This document shows positions 23,316 to 32,366 of a DNA stretch of 64,000 nt, piece by piece (position 1 is the first letter of the stretch; each line of letters opens with the position of its first letter). The translations under genes and the position numbers were made by a program. Source of the stretch: Sphingomonas anseongensis (GTDB taxonomy: Bacteria > Pseudomonadota > Alphaproteobacteria > Sphingomonadales > Sphingomonadaceae); the NCBI RefSeq assembly GCF_023516495.1, contig NZ_JAMGBC010000001.1:496001-560000 (forward strand). The letters are read 5' to 3'. The notes below the pieces were generated by a model. That model did not search any database, was not told the DNA's origin, and worked only from the letters and a program-made list of their open reading frames with translations.

Positions 23316-23546
23316 ATGAAATCCGGTACCCACCCCGATTATCACATGATCACGGTCGAAATGACCGACGGAACCAAGTTCCAGACGCGGTCGACCTGGG
23401 GCAAGGAAGGGGACACCCTTCACCTCGACATCGATCCCAAGGTTCACCCGGCATGGACCGGCGGCAACCAGAAGCTGATGGACACCGGAGGCCAGGTCGC
23501 GCGCTTCAACAAGCGTTTCGGCGGGCTCACTCTCGGCAAGAAGTGA
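23316..23546 (+). CDS. rpmE: 50S ribosomal protein L31
   Basis: 76-residue large-subunit protein. The family pattern is present ([39 protein letters not shown], a [13 protein letters not shown] end). It contains no cysteine, so it lacks the CxxC zinc site of the classic form and belongs to the zinc-independent group. AAGGAAAAG precedes the ATG. An in-frame extension upstream crosses the leader hairpin and is rejected. Confidence 0.97.
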   Translation: MKSGTHPDYHMITVEMTDGTKFQTRSTWGKEGDTLHLDIDPKVHPAWTGGNQKLMDTGGQVARFNKRFGGLTLGKK

Positions 23547-23556
23547 CGGGTGCAGC

Positions 23557-24120
23557 TTGTCGGGGGGACAAGCGAGCACGGCACGCCTGGTGCGCGAAGC
23601 TCCACGGATAGAAACCGAACGTCTCGTCCTTCGCCCGTGGCGCAAGGACGATTTCCGTCCTTGGCATGCGATCATGCAGCATCCCGACGTGCATCGGCAC
23701 TTCGGCCCGCAGCCCATGGGTACCGAAGAAGCGTGGCGCCGGCTGACCGCGGCCGTTGGAGGCTGGCAGTTCAATGGCTTCGGGACCTGGGCAGTCGATC
23801 GCAAGAGCGACGGCAAGCTGGTCGGCAACGTTGGAATCTTTACCGCCTGGCGCGGCCTTGACCCCGAGTTCGGCGATGAGCCCGAGATGGGCTGGATCTT
23901 CGCAGCAGAGACCCACGGACAGGGCTTCGCTCGCGAAGCCTGCAACGCCGTAATCGACTGGACGGAAGGCAATCTCGAGCCGAAGCCGCTGTGGGCCATC
24001 ATCGCGCCGGAAAACGAGCCGTCGCTAAAGCTCGCCCAGAAACTCGGCTTTGAGCGGATCGGCGAAACGCTCTACCACGACGACCCGACTGTAATCCTCA
24101 AACGCCCGGCGTGGGGGTAG
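23557..24120 (+). CDS. GNAT family N-acetyltransferase (RimJ/RimL-like)
   Basis: 187-residue acetyltransferase. It opens with the typical IETERLVLRPWRKDDF of the RimJ/RimL subgroup, has the acetyl-CoA pyrophosphate loop region around ETHGQGFAREAC and the C-terminal NEPSLKLAQKLGFERIGE. Substrate (ribosomal protein N-terminus or small molecule) is not evident. The start is uncertain: TTG 23557 as given, or GTG 23590 in frame just before the conserved start. It lies 10 bases after rpmE and ends 1 base before the convergent DUF2207 gene. Confidence 0.88.
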   Translation: MSGGQASTARLVREAPRIETERLVLRPWRKDDFRPWHAIMQHPDVHRHFGPQPMGTEEAWRRLTAAVGGWQFNGFGTWAVDRKSDGKLVGNVGIFTAWRGLDPEFGDEPEMGWIFAAETHGQGFAREACNAVIDWTEGNLEPKPLWAIIAPENEPSLKLAQKLGFERIGETLYHDDPTVILKRPAWG

Positions 24121-24121
24121 G

Positions 24122-26020
24122 CTACCAGCCTCCGCCGCCACCGCCGCCACCACCGCCACCCGAAAAACCGCCGCCGCCCGAGCCGCTGCTCGATCCGGGC
24201 GCAGTCGATGCCGAGCTGACGCTGCTTGCGAGAGACGAGCCGACGCTCCGGGTGAAGCCGTCTGGGTCGCTCCACGGGCTGGTGGAGCCCGAATACCAGG
24301 CGAAGCCCTGTTGGCCCTGCGCAGCGGCGGCAGCGAGGACCGGCGCGAACCGGTCCGCCCAGCGGTTTTCGACGCCGAGAGCGATGGCGTAGGGAAGATA
24401 TTTCTCGAAGATCTCCGGCGTGTCGGCGGGCGAGGTCATGCGGTCCAGCCGCTCGCGCTCGGTGATCGACAGATACTGCTTGAAACCGGCGACATGGTCG
24501 AGAACGCGGCGGCCTTCGGTCGTCGGCGCGGACATCCACCAGAAACCCGATATGACGATGGGCAACGACAACGCCGGCAGGAGGAGCGGGAACCACCAAC
24601 CGCTGTCGAGCGCCTGGATGAACCGGGGCGCGCCGATTGCGACCGCTCCGAATGCCAGCAGCACGCCAAGGCCCGTAAAAAGGCACTTGCCGGCGGTCGT
24701 CACCTGTTTCTGGAGGATAAGGAGCAACGCCGCGGCAACTCCGGCGCCCAGAGCTATCGCGATCTGGATGCCGGAAGCGAATCCGCTGGCGAAGGCGACG
24801 GATGCAGCAGCGAGCCACATCGCCGCGACGAAAACACCGAAACCGGCAGCGGCCCAGCCGAGGTTTCGCTTGAACAGGTTGCCTTCGTATTTTTCCTTAA
24901 GAATAGATTCCAACTCTTTCTTTGCGGCGGAAAAGTACGTGTGTTGGTCCTGCTTCATCTCCCTCGTTTCGCCGGGCGAGGAGAGAAGCTGGTTGAGCGC
25001 AGCCTGCTCCTCCGGCGGGAGAGGGTTGGTGCTGGACAGGCGCTCGATGGTTCGGACGTCCGAGGACAGCAGCCCGCCGTCGCGCTCCGAAATCCGGATG
25101 TGGCCGCGAACCCCCATGTCGACCAGGGCGGCGGCAAAAGCCCGGTTGTCGGCGCCTTCCTTGACGACATAGCGCATGCCCGCGGGGCTGAGGTCGTCGC
25201 TGGGACTGAACAGAGGCACGATCGTCCCGGCGCGCGGATCGCGGCCGACCCTGTGCCAGGCCAGATAATAGAAGGTGAGCACCGCGAGCAGCCCGAAGAC
25301 GCCGATGATCGGCGGGCCGTTGTCCGCAAGCCACCACCCGAGCTTCGTGTTCTGGCCCGGTTCCCCCACCACGCCCTTGGGGAAGGCCGGCGCGACGGTC
25401 AGTCCTTCATAGGGTCCGAGCGGCCAGGTGGTCCGGAAGACTATCTCGCCCGGCCTCTCGCTGACCACCTGAGCATTGCTGTCTTTCGACCCCTGCGGTC
25501 CCGTGTAGGAGGCGCGCTGGCCGAAGCTGGCCGGGGAGGGCAGGCGGATCCGCGCTTCGGCAACGTCGATCGGGAAGATCCAGCCGTTGCCGGTCGCGTT
25601 CCAGTAGAGCTCGTCGTAGCCGCGAAAGCGGCCAACCTGGCGGGTCGTCCGATAGTGGATCACGTAGCGGTGCTCGCCCGGCTCAATCTCGGTGTCCGCG
25701 CTTCCGACCTTGATCCTCACTCCGTTCGACAGGGGCTCGACGCTCGCCGGCTCCGGATGCCCGTCGCGCTCCGCGCTTTCAAAGGTGAAGCCGACCCGCA
25801 CCCGCCTTCCGTCGCGTCCAGTGTAGAGGGTCGGAAAGTCGCGATAGATTCCGTGGCGGATCCGGTCGCCCTCGGAATGGACGTCGATCGTTTCGGTGAC
25901 CTTGAGCGCCGAATCCTTCTGGATCGACACGTCGCTAACGAAGCTGGTGATCCTCTCTTCGGCCGCAGCTGGTGCCGCGGCAAAGAGTAATGCGGCGATT
26001 GCCGCCAGCAGAGTTCGCAC
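24122..26020 (-). CDS. DUF2207 domain membrane protein with glycine-rich tail
   Basis: 632 residues: signal peptide (MRTLLAAIAALLFAAAPAAA), an extracytoplasmic DUF2207 beta domain (about residues 22-230, starting with ITSFVSDVSIQKD), a membrane helix, a cytoplasmic segment, two pairs of hydrophobic helices (around residues 385-430 and 455-500), and a C-terminal Ser/Gly tail ending in a run of glycines and Trp. This domain plan and the low-complexity Gly end are typical of DUF2207 proteins, whose role is unknown. Starts with GTG two bases after the LemA gene stop, so the two are an operon, a pairing seen widely. Confidence 0.88.
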   Translation of the reverse strand: MRTLLAAIAALLFAAAPAAAEERITSFVSDVSIQKDSALKVTETIDVHSEGDRIRHGIYRDFPTLYTGRDGRRVRVGFTFESAERDGHPEPASVEPLSNGVRIKVGSADTEIEPGEHRYVIHYRTTRQVGRFRGYDELYWNATGNGWIFPIDVAEARIRLPSPASFGQRASYTGPQGSKDSNAQVVSERPGEIVFRTTWPLGPYEGLTVAPAFPKGVVGEPGQNTKLGWWLADNGPPIIGVFGLLAVLTFYYLAWHRVGRDPRAGTIVPLFSPSDDLSPAGMRYVVKEGADNRAFAAALVDMGVRGHIRISERDGGLLSSDVRTIERLSSTNPLPPEEQAALNQLLSSPGETREMKQDQHTYFSAAKKELESILKEKYEGNLFKRNLGWAAAGFGVFVAAMWLAAASVAFASGFASGIQIAIALGAGVAAALLLILQKQVTTAGKCLFTGLGVLLAFGAVAIGAPRFIQALDSGWWFPLLLPALSLPIVISGFWWMSAPTTEGRRVLDHVAGFKQYLSITERERLDRMTSPADTPEIFEKYLPYAIALGVENRWADRFAPVLAAAAAQGQQGFAWYSGSTSPWSDPDGFTRSVGSSLASSVSSASTAPGSSSGSGGGGFSGGGGGGGGGGGW

Positions 26021-26022
26021 GG

Positions 26023-26595
26023 TCAGGCCGCCGGGCGAGCGAAATCGATCTTTGGCGCCGTCTGTATGCTCTTGTCCTCATCCTCGTAGAACGGCTCTTC
26101 GGCGAAGCCGGCGGGCCGGGCGATGAGAACGGGCGGGAAGCTCTGGATCGTCGAATTGAGGTCGCGAACCGTCGCGTTGTAATAGCGCCGCGAGCTCTGA
26201 AGCTCCGTCTCGATATTGGCAAGCTGGTCCTGAAGCTGCAGGAAGTTCTGGTTCGCCTTCAGCTCGGGATAGGCTTCCGCAACGGCGAACAAGCGCCCCA
26301 GCAGGCCCGTCATCGTCGCATCAGCCTGTGCGGTCGCCTCGACGCTGCCGGCGTTGACCGTGGCGGCGCGGGCTCGAGTGACCTCCTCGAAGACCTCGCG
26401 CTCGTGCGTGGCATAGCCCTGCACTGTCTCGACGAGGTTGGGGATGAGGTCGGCGCGGCGGCGGAGCTGGACGGTGATCCCGCTGAAGCCTTCCTTCACC
26501 AGGGCGCGAAGGCGCACGAGCCGATTGTAAACGCCCACCGCGTAGAGAAGCAGCAGGACGATGACGCCAACGACGATCCAGCCGATAAGACTCAT
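26023..26595 (-). CDS. LemA family protein
   Basis: 190 residues: one N-terminal membrane helix (about residues 2-22), then the LemA helical bundle with YNRLVRLRALVKEGFSGI, the LRRRADLIPNLVETVQGYA signature, and the AYPELKANQNFLQLQDQL segment. AAGGGGGG precedes the ATG. LemA proteins are membrane-anchored with the helical domain outside the cytoplasm; function is unknown in most bacteria. The downstream DUF2207 partner is co-transcribed. Confidence 0.95.
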   Translation of the reverse strand: MSLIGWIVVGVIVLLLLYAVGVYNRLVRLRALVKEGFSGITVQLRRRADLIPNLVETVQGYATHEREVFEEVTRARAATVNAGSVEATAQADATMTGLLGRLFAVAEAYPELKANQNFLQLQDQLANIETELQSSRRYYNATVRDLNSTIQSFPPVLIARPAGFAEEPFYEDEDKSIQTAPKIDFARPAA

Positions 26596-26646
26596 GTGAA
26601 GGCCCCCCTTAAGTGAGGCGAGCTTAAGGCGATTCGAGGTCCTCCG

Positions 26647-27837
26647 CTAGAAGGCGGCGATTCCGGTAATTGCGCGGCCCATGATCAGCGCGTGCACGTC
26701 GTGCGTGCCCTCATAGGTGTTCACCGTTTCGAGGTTGGAGGAGTGGCGCATCACGTGGAATTCGGCGGAGATTCCGTTGCCGCCGTGCATGTCGCGCGCC
26801 ATCCGGGCGATATCCAGCGCCTTGCCGCAATTGTTGCGCTTGATGAGGCTGATCGTCTCCGGGACAAGCTCGCCTGAATCCATCCGCCGGCCGACCCGAA
26901 GCGCCGCCTGGAGGCCGAGCGTGATCTCGGTAATCATGTTGGCAAGCTTGAGCTGGACCAGCTGGTTGGCCGCGAGCGGTTTTCCGAACTGCTTGCGGTC
27001 CAGCGTGTACTGGCGCGCAGCGTTGTAACAGAATTCGGCCGCGCCCATCGCTCCCCAGCCGATTCCGTAGCGGGCGCGGTTGAGGCAGCCGAACGGACCT
27101 TTGAGGCCCTCGACATTCGGGAGGAGGGCGTCCTCTCCAACCTCGACATTGTCGATGACGATCTCGCCGGTGATCGAGGCGCGGAGCGAGAGCTTCTCCT
27201 TGATCTTCGGTGCGGACAGGCCCTTCGCGCCCTTTTCAAGGACGAAGCCGCGAATTTTGCCGTCGTGCGCCTCCGACTTCGCCCAGACGACGAAGACGTC
27301 GGCGATCGGGGAATTGGTGATCCACATCTTGTTGCCGGTGAGGACGTAGCCGCCCTGAACCTTAGCCGCGCGAGTGCGCATGCTGCCCGGATCGGAGCCT
27401 GAATCGGGTTCGGTGAGGCCAAAGCAGCCCACCAACTGGCCTGTCGCCAGGCCCGGAAGGTATTTCTTGCGCTGCTCCTCCGACCCGTAGGCGTGGATCG
27501 GGTGCATCACGAGGCTGGATTGAACCGACATCGCGGAGCGGTAGCCGCTGTCGACTCGCTCGACCGCGCGGGCGATCAGGCCATAGCTGACGTAGCCGAG
27601 GCCGGCGCCGCCATATTCGTGCGGGATGGTGGCTCCAAGCAGGCCAAGTTCACCCATCTCGGTGAGGATCGAGCGGTCGAAGTCCTCGTCGAGATAGGCC
27701 TTGGTCACCCGCGGTTGCAGCTTCTCCTGCGCATAGCCTTCGGCCGTGTCGCGGACGAGCCGCTCCTCGTCGGTAAGCTGGCTGTCGAGGCCGAAGGGAT
27801 CGGCCCAGTCGAACGGCAAAATGGCTGGTTCGGCCAC
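26647..27837 (-). CDS. gcdH: Acyl-CoA dehydrogenase, probably glutaryl-CoA dehydrogenase
   Basis: 396-residue FAD enzyme. The acyl-CoA dehydrogenase fold is shown by [16 protein letters not shown] and [20 protein letters not shown]. The features that point to glutaryl-CoA dehydrogenase are the start-region layout ([18 protein letters not shown]), [14 protein letters not shown], and the catalytic Glu at about residue 376 in [13 protein letters not shown]. This enzyme converts glutaryl-CoA to crotonyl-CoA in lysine/tryptophan breakdown. GTG start with a GGGGG-type binding site. No neighbouring pathway genes are present. Confidence 0.9.
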   Translation of the reverse strand: MAEPAILPFDWADPFGLDSQLTDEERLVRDTAEGYAQEKLQPRVTKAYLDEDFDRSILTEMGELGLLGATIPHEYGGAGLGYVSYGLIARAVERVDSGYRSAMSVQSSLVMHPIHAYGSEEQRKKYLPGLATGQLVGCFGLTEPDSGSDPGSMRTRAAKVQGGYVLTGNKMWITNSPIADVFVVWAKSEAHDGKIRGFVLEKGAKGLSAPKIKEKLSLRASITGEIVIDNVEVGEDALLPNVEGLKGPFGCLNRARYGIGWGAMGAAEFCYNAARQYTLDRKQFGKPLAANQLVQLKLANMITEITLGLQAALRVGRRMDSGELVPETISLIKRNNCGKALDIARMARDMHGGNGISAEFHVMRHSSNLETVNTYEGTHDVHALIMGRAITGIAAF

Positions 27838-27903
27838 GAAGAAACCCCCGCTTGCGGAAACGCCGCTCCTCTAGCGGGCGCGCCGGGTCTTCGCCACCCC
27901 CGC

Positions 27904-30063
27904 TCAACCCTTGGGCTTGCCGGCCCCTCCGCCGCCGAAGCTGCGCTTGATCGTCAGCCCGACGCTGGTGTGGATGTTGCGCTCGCGGATTTCCTGGAAC
28001 CGCGGGTCCGGGTTCGTCCGGTTGGGGCGAAACAGGAGCCTGTTCGCAGTCGCGTTCGTGTCGAGGATGTTGTCGAGATCCAGCCGGATCGTCGTCCGCT
28101 TGTCGGGTCGATATTCAGCGAAGGCGGTCGCGTAGGGACCGCCGTTCCAATTGCTGTAAATCTCGTCCGTCCGGAACAGGTAGAATTTGTCGCGGTCCGA
28201 CACTGCGAAGCCGTAAGAAAAGGCGCCGTGGTCGCGGCGAAGTTCCGTGTACCACTGCCAGGCAGGCCAGAAGTCGGTCCAGCGGCGCTGCTCGTGGGAG
28301 ATCGGGTCTTCGACGCGGGTGCGCTGGAGCGTCAGCTGTGCCTTCCAGCGGACGCCGGAAAGGCCGAACTTGCCGAGCGGCGCGTCGAGGTTGAAATCCG
28401 CGAACATGCGCTTGCCCGTGCCGAGGTTGCCCGGCGCGTCGAAATCCCCTTCCGGAGTCGACACCAGGATACGGTCTTGGAGCATCGAGACGAGGTCGTA
28501 GCCAAGCTCAAGCTTCACCAGGCCATCGCCGAGGATCGGCTTTTCGGCGAGAAGTCGCGCTTCCCAGGTCCGCTGCGGCTGAAGGTCGGCATTGCCGCCG
28601 TTGATCCGGTCGCTGGAAAGCTCCGCCGAGCTGATGAAGTCGTAGAAGTTCAGCTGCGCGACTGTCCGCCGGAGGCTGGCCTGGGTGTGCCAGCCGCCGC
28701 CCGGTCGCCAGTCGAGAGTGACACTGGGCTTGAGGAACTTGAGGGTGCGGTCTGCAAGCGCATCGCCGCGGACCTTGAGCTTCGACGCCTCGTAACGCAG
28801 CCCGAGATCGATGCGGACCGTTTTCGATAAGGACCGGCCCGCGTTCACGTAGCCTTCGCCGCGCAGCTCGGACACCGTTGCGCTCTCGATCGGCAGATCG
28901 AAGTGAGTCCTTCCACCTTCGTCGTCGAGCAAGAACAGGTCGAGCTGGGAATCGAGCTTGTTGTAGGCGACTTCGAGGCCTGTTTCGAAGCTGAAGCCCA
29001 ACAGCTTGGGCTTGGAATAGCTCAACCGTCCGATCGTTTCCTGGAGCTTGGCTTCCTGGATCTGCTCGAATCCGCCCAGGAGCGGGCTTCCGCCGACACC
29101 GCGGTTGTAGCTGGCGTCGAAATTGTCGCGCTTGCGGCGGGTTGCGAGGCCGACGAACTTGATTGCGCCACTTCCGAGCGGCCGCGAGATATCGCCGCCC
29201 AACTCGATCACCGGGTTCTTGTAGTCCTGGATGAGCTGGTCGTCGCGCTCGGCGCCGACTGTCGGGGTGACGTGGTTGGACTGGCGAAGGAAGAAGGTGC
29301 TCGGCGACCAACGCGCGTTGACGTGGATCGCGTTGTTGTCCCCATGCTCCAACGCCCAGCTGCCCGACAGGAAGGGATCGTGCTGGCGGATATCGTTGAT
29401 CTTGCGCCGGTGCTCGAGCAGGTCGCCGGTTGCGAAGGCGAACAGGTCGTCGCTGCCCTCCTCGCTATAGTCGTTGCGTCCCGTTCCAGCGGAAAGGTTG
29501 AAGCTGGAATCCCCCCGCTTGATCAGCGCCGTGATGTCGGCATTGGGGACGATGTTGCCCCTGAAGTGTCGGTTCGCTGAAGCGCTGACCTCTCCATCGA
29601 AGCCGGCGACTGCCGACATTACGATGTTGAGCACCTGCCCCTTGCCGGCATAGTCCGCGCCGTAGAGGTCGCCCGGACCGACCTCGACCCGCGTCACGCG
29701 GCTGGCGGGAATTCTCGATAGCAGGGTTTCCAGCGATTCCGACTTGGCGCTCGGCCTCGCGCCGTTGATGACGACGTTGCCGACGGCACCGGCAAAGCCG
29801 CGTACGTCGGTGTTGCCGAGGTCGAGGCTGAACCCCGGAACCTGGCGCGCGATGTCGAGCGCCGTGCGTGGAGCGAAAGGCGTGAAGAAGGACGCTTCGT
29901 ACTGGAGCGTGCGACTGCTCTTCGGCGCAGAGTTCACATTCGCTGAGCCCGGGGGGGCCTGCGTGGGCGGCGGCTGTTCCGCAGGCGTTGCCTGTGCAAA
30001 GGCCGCGCCCGGCAGGACAAGGACCGCGACCGCCGCTGAAGTGAGCAGAACCGAGTTACGCAT
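27904..30063 (-). CDS. TonB-dependent receptor, 719 residues (paralogue of the next receptor upstream)
   Basis: Outer membrane receptor: signal peptide (to AFAQA), a Pro/Gln-rich linker, a plug domain with ALDIARQVPGFSLDLGN, VVINGARPSAKSESLETLL and RVTRVEVGPGDLYGADY, then a long barrel. The plug motifs match those of the adjacent receptor at 30.2 kb (MLVQVPGFSI; VLINGQRIANKSG), so the two are tandem paralogues. No TonB box of the ETVTV type is obvious near the N-terminus. Substrate unknown; no transporter or hydrolase sits next to it. Confidence 0.88.
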   Translation of the reverse strand: MRNSVLLTSAAVAVLVLPGAAFAQATPAEQPPPTQAPPGSANVNSAPKSSRTLQYEASFFTPFAPRTALDIARQVPGFSLDLGNTDVRGFAGAVGNVVINGARPSAKSESLETLLSRIPASRVTRVEVGPGDLYGADYAGKGQVLNIVMSAVAGFDGEVSASANRHFRGNIVPNADITALIKRGDSSFNLSAGTGRNDYSEEGSDDLFAFATGDLLEHRRKINDIRQHDPFLSGSWALEHGDNNAIHVNARWSPSTFFLRQSNHVTPTVGAERDDQLIQDYKNPVIELGGDISRPLGSGAIKFVGLATRRKRDNFDASYNRGVGGSPLLGGFEQIQEAKLQETIGRLSYSKPKLLGFSFETGLEVAYNKLDSQLDLFLLDDEGGRTHFDLPIESATVSELRGEGYVNAGRSLSKTVRIDLGLRYEASKLKVRGDALADRTLKFLKPSVTLDWRPGGGWHTQASLRRTVAQLNFYDFISSAELSSDRINGGNADLQPQRTWEARLLAEKPILGDGLVKLELGYDLVSMLQDRILVSTPEGDFDAPGNLGTGKRMFADFNLDAPLGKFGLSGVRWKAQLTLQRTRVEDPISHEQRRWTDFWPAWQWYTELRRDHGAFSYGFAVSDRDKFYLFRTDEIYSNWNGGPYATAFAEYRPDKRTTIRLDLDNILDTNATANRLLFRPNRTNPDPRFQEIRERNIHTSVGLTIKRSFGGGGAGKPKG

Positions 30064-30209
30064 TCATATTCCCTGTTTTAATGTGGTAACACAGCTCCAA
30101 CCGAAATGGCCGTTCCGCCAGCGGCGTTCGACCAACCGACAGACGGTTTCGCCAGCGGCCGGCCAGTTTCGACGTTCTGCCGGTTGCGTGGCCGGTTGAA
30201 ACTCATTCG

Positions 30210-32312
30210 CTAGAAATTGCCCTTGATCGACAATGTGAAGATCGGGCCGACCAACTGGTTCTGCTTTTGGAAGAAAAGCAGCGGCGACCGGTCGCGGAAG
30301 CCGTCGAAGACGGTGCGCCACACCCGATGCCGGCTCTCGATGATGTTATCGACCGAAAACCGGACCGTCGTTCCCAGCACGTTCTTATTCTCGACGTAGA
30401 CGCCCGCGAAGTAGGGCAGGTCGAGATTCTGATTGATCTCGGTCAGGAAGAAATACTTCGTGTAGTGGTTGCGTTCGGCGTAGGCGCTCCAGGCCCAGGA
30501 CGTTCCGGGGACATCGTGACGCAGCTGGACGCTCCACCACTTGTCGCGAATGCCTGAAATTGCGCGCGTTTCGTGGGTGAGCGGATCCTTCACCTTCGTC
30601 CATTCAACGCCGAAGGTGAGGTCGACCTTCGCGCCCTTGAAGCCGGTCGGATCGAGCTGGATCGTGCTCACGCTTTCGAACCCGTAGCGGTCCGCGCGCG
30701 GCAGGTTTCCGATCCCTTCTTCATCGTCTCCGATAGGAATGACGTCGATGATGTCTTCCACGCGGTAATAATGGAGGTTGAGCCGGGTCTTCCCCCATTT
30801 GCCGAGATCGTGCGCGAACTCGGTCTCCGCCTCCCAGCTCTGCGGCGGCACGAGCTCGGGATTGCCCGCATTCTCCCGGTCGTCCGCGAGCTTGGGCTGC
30901 GCGAGGAAGTCGTAGAAGCTGATCTGGCCGACTCGGCGGCGAAGCTTCAGGCTAAGGTCCCAGGACGGCTTCGGTTGCCATCCCAGAGTGACGCTTCCCT
31001 TCGGGCGGAAAAATTTGCGCGGCGCCTGATCGTCATCGACCCGGTCCAGCTCCGAGATTTCCGCTCCGGCCGCGACCTGCAGGTTGAGGTTGGATGCGAG
31101 CGGCCGGCTCCAGGTCCCGATCCCCTCGTATCGGACCTCCGTGACCTTGCCCGTCCCGTTGGGGAAGGGAAAGGGGACGAACTCGCCTTCTGGATCGAGG
31201 GTGAAGAGGGCGCCTTTCTGGTCGAGCGAATTGAACGCGCGTTCGAGCGAGACCTGGAAGTCGTTCTTTCCCGTCTTCCAGCCATATTCGCCGCGAAAGA
31301 TGGTTTCCCCGATATGCGTGTCGCGGCTGAACCGGCTCCCCGTGTCCGGCGCTCCGGTCGTGTCGAAGCGGAGGATGAGGTCCTGGAGCAGGGGCTCATG
31401 CTCCCAGTGGCGGACTCCGATCAGCTTCAGACGTCCGGGCCCGAGCGCGAACTCATAGTCGCCGTTGATGTCGGCATAATAGCCGTCGAGCTTGGTGGTG
31501 ATCGTCCGGGTTCGGTGCTCGTCGGTGGCGAGGATGGTCCGGTGATCCTGCTGGAAAGCCGGGTTCCAATAAGGCGTGTAGCCAAGCGTCAGGTTGCCGA
31601 CCGACGACCCGGGCCCGTCCAGCCCGAACTTCGCCTGCATGTTCGCCTGGTCATATTCGGAGTGATAGACCTCGCGGCGCCTCTCGGTGAGGACGCCATC
31701 GCCGTTGCGGATGTAGACGGGGCCTCCGAATGCGCCCCGGCCCGGGCTGTTCTTGATCGAAAGAGTATAATCCAGAGGACCCGTCTTGCCGTTGTAGCTG
31801 ACCGATCCGGCGAGGAATTCCGGCTTTGCGAAGTGGGCCCGGAAGTGCGGCCGATATTCGAACTGACCGGCGGACTTCTGGTTCTGCTTGACGATGACGT
31901 TCGCCACTTGGCCCGAAAGCCCCGCGATTCCGAGGCTCGCCGCATCGACGATCTCGATCCTCTCGACGCTGGAGGCGGAAATGCGCTGAAGCTGGTCGAT
32001 CGCACCGCCGGACTTGTTGGCGATGCGCTGGCCGTTGATCAGGACATTCTCGGATGCCTGGCCGAGGCCTCGCTCCTGGTCGGCGCCCCGGATGGAGAAT
32101 CCGGGAACCTGGACCAGCATGTCGTAGGCGGTCTTGGGAGCAAACCGGGCAAAATCGGCGGGAGCATAAACCCGCTTTTGCCCCGCCGACTTGGCGACTG
32201 GCGGCGGCACTGCCGCGGGGTCAGTCGTCTGTGCAGCCGCTGCCGAGGCCAGCAGGAAGCTGGCCGCCGAAGCCATCAACGCAACTTTCAAACTGTGGCT
32301 GGCCTTCGTCAT
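30210..32312 (-). CDS. TonB-dependent receptor, 700 residues
   Basis: Outer membrane receptor: signal peptide MTKASHSLKVALMASAASFLL..., a plug with RFAPKTAYDMLVQVPGFSI, ENVLINGQRIANKSGGAI and RIEIVDAASLGIAGL, then a barrel that ends in F (SIKGNF). GGGGG precedes ATG 32312; the in-frame TTG at 32324 overlaps that site and is rejected. A perfect dyad with TA-rich arms lies 26 bases upstream and is probably part of promoter or operator. It is the upstream member of a tandem receptor pair separated by 146 bases. Confidence 0.88.
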   Translation of the reverse strand: MTKASHSLKVALMASAASFLLASAAAAQTTDPAAVPPPVAKSAGQKRVYAPADFARFAPKTAYDMLVQVPGFSIRGADQERGLGQASENVLINGQRIANKSGGAIDQLQRISASSVERIEIVDAASLGIAGLSGQVANVIVKQNQKSAGQFEYRPHFRAHFAKPEFLAGSVSYNGKTGPLDYTLSIKNSPGRGAFGGPVYIRNGDGVLTERRREVYHSEYDQANMQAKFGLDGPGSSVGNLTLGYTPYWNPAFQQDHRTILATDEHRTRTITTKLDGYYADINGDYEFALGPGRLKLIGVRHWEHEPLLQDLILRFDTTGAPDTGSRFSRDTHIGETIFRGEYGWKTGKNDFQVSLERAFNSLDQKGALFTLDPEGEFVPFPFPNGTGKVTEVRYEGIGTWSRPLASNLNLQVAAGAEISELDRVDDDQAPRKFFRPKGSVTLGWQPKPSWDLSLKLRRRVGQISFYDFLAQPKLADDRENAGNPELVPPQSWEAETEFAHDLGKWGKTRLNLHYYRVEDIIDVIPIGDDEEGIGNLPRADRYGFESVSTIQLDPTGFKGAKVDLTFGVEWTKVKDPLTHETRAISGIRDKWWSVQLRHDVPGTSWAWSAYAERNHYTKYFFLTEINQNLDLPYFAGVYVENKNVLGTTVRFSVDNIIESRHRVWRTVFDGFRDRSPLLFFQKQNQLVGPIFTLSIKGNF

Positions 32313-32337
32313 GACTACCCCCAAATCGATCGTTAGA

Positions 32338-32355
32338 GTATTAGTGATATAATAC
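32338..32355 (-). promoter_or_regulatory. Dyad-symmetric operator/promoter candidate upstream of the TonB receptor
   Basis: GTATTA-N6-TAATAC, a perfect 6-base inverted repeat with a 6-base spacer, in an AT-rich pocket of otherwise GC-rich DNA. On the minus strand it overlaps possible promoter elements (TTGCCT, then TAATAC after 16 bases). This looks like a repressor site over a promoter; the regulator is unknown. Confidence 0.5.
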
Positions 32356-32366
32356 AGTGAGGCAAA

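Noticed and set aside
24122-24180. Glycine homopolymer at the end of the DUF2207 protein as a sequencing error
   Set aside because: Gly-rich ends are typical of this family and the frame closes cleanly with Trp and stop.
24311-25990. 559-residue plus-strand frame across the DUF2207 gene
   Set aside because: Antisense of a gene with signal peptide and known partner; composition is shadow-like.
30573-32336. 587-residue open frame on the plus strand across the TonB receptor
   Set aside because: Antisense of a receptor with signal peptide, plug motifs and C-terminal Phe; no binding site and no motif in the shadow product.
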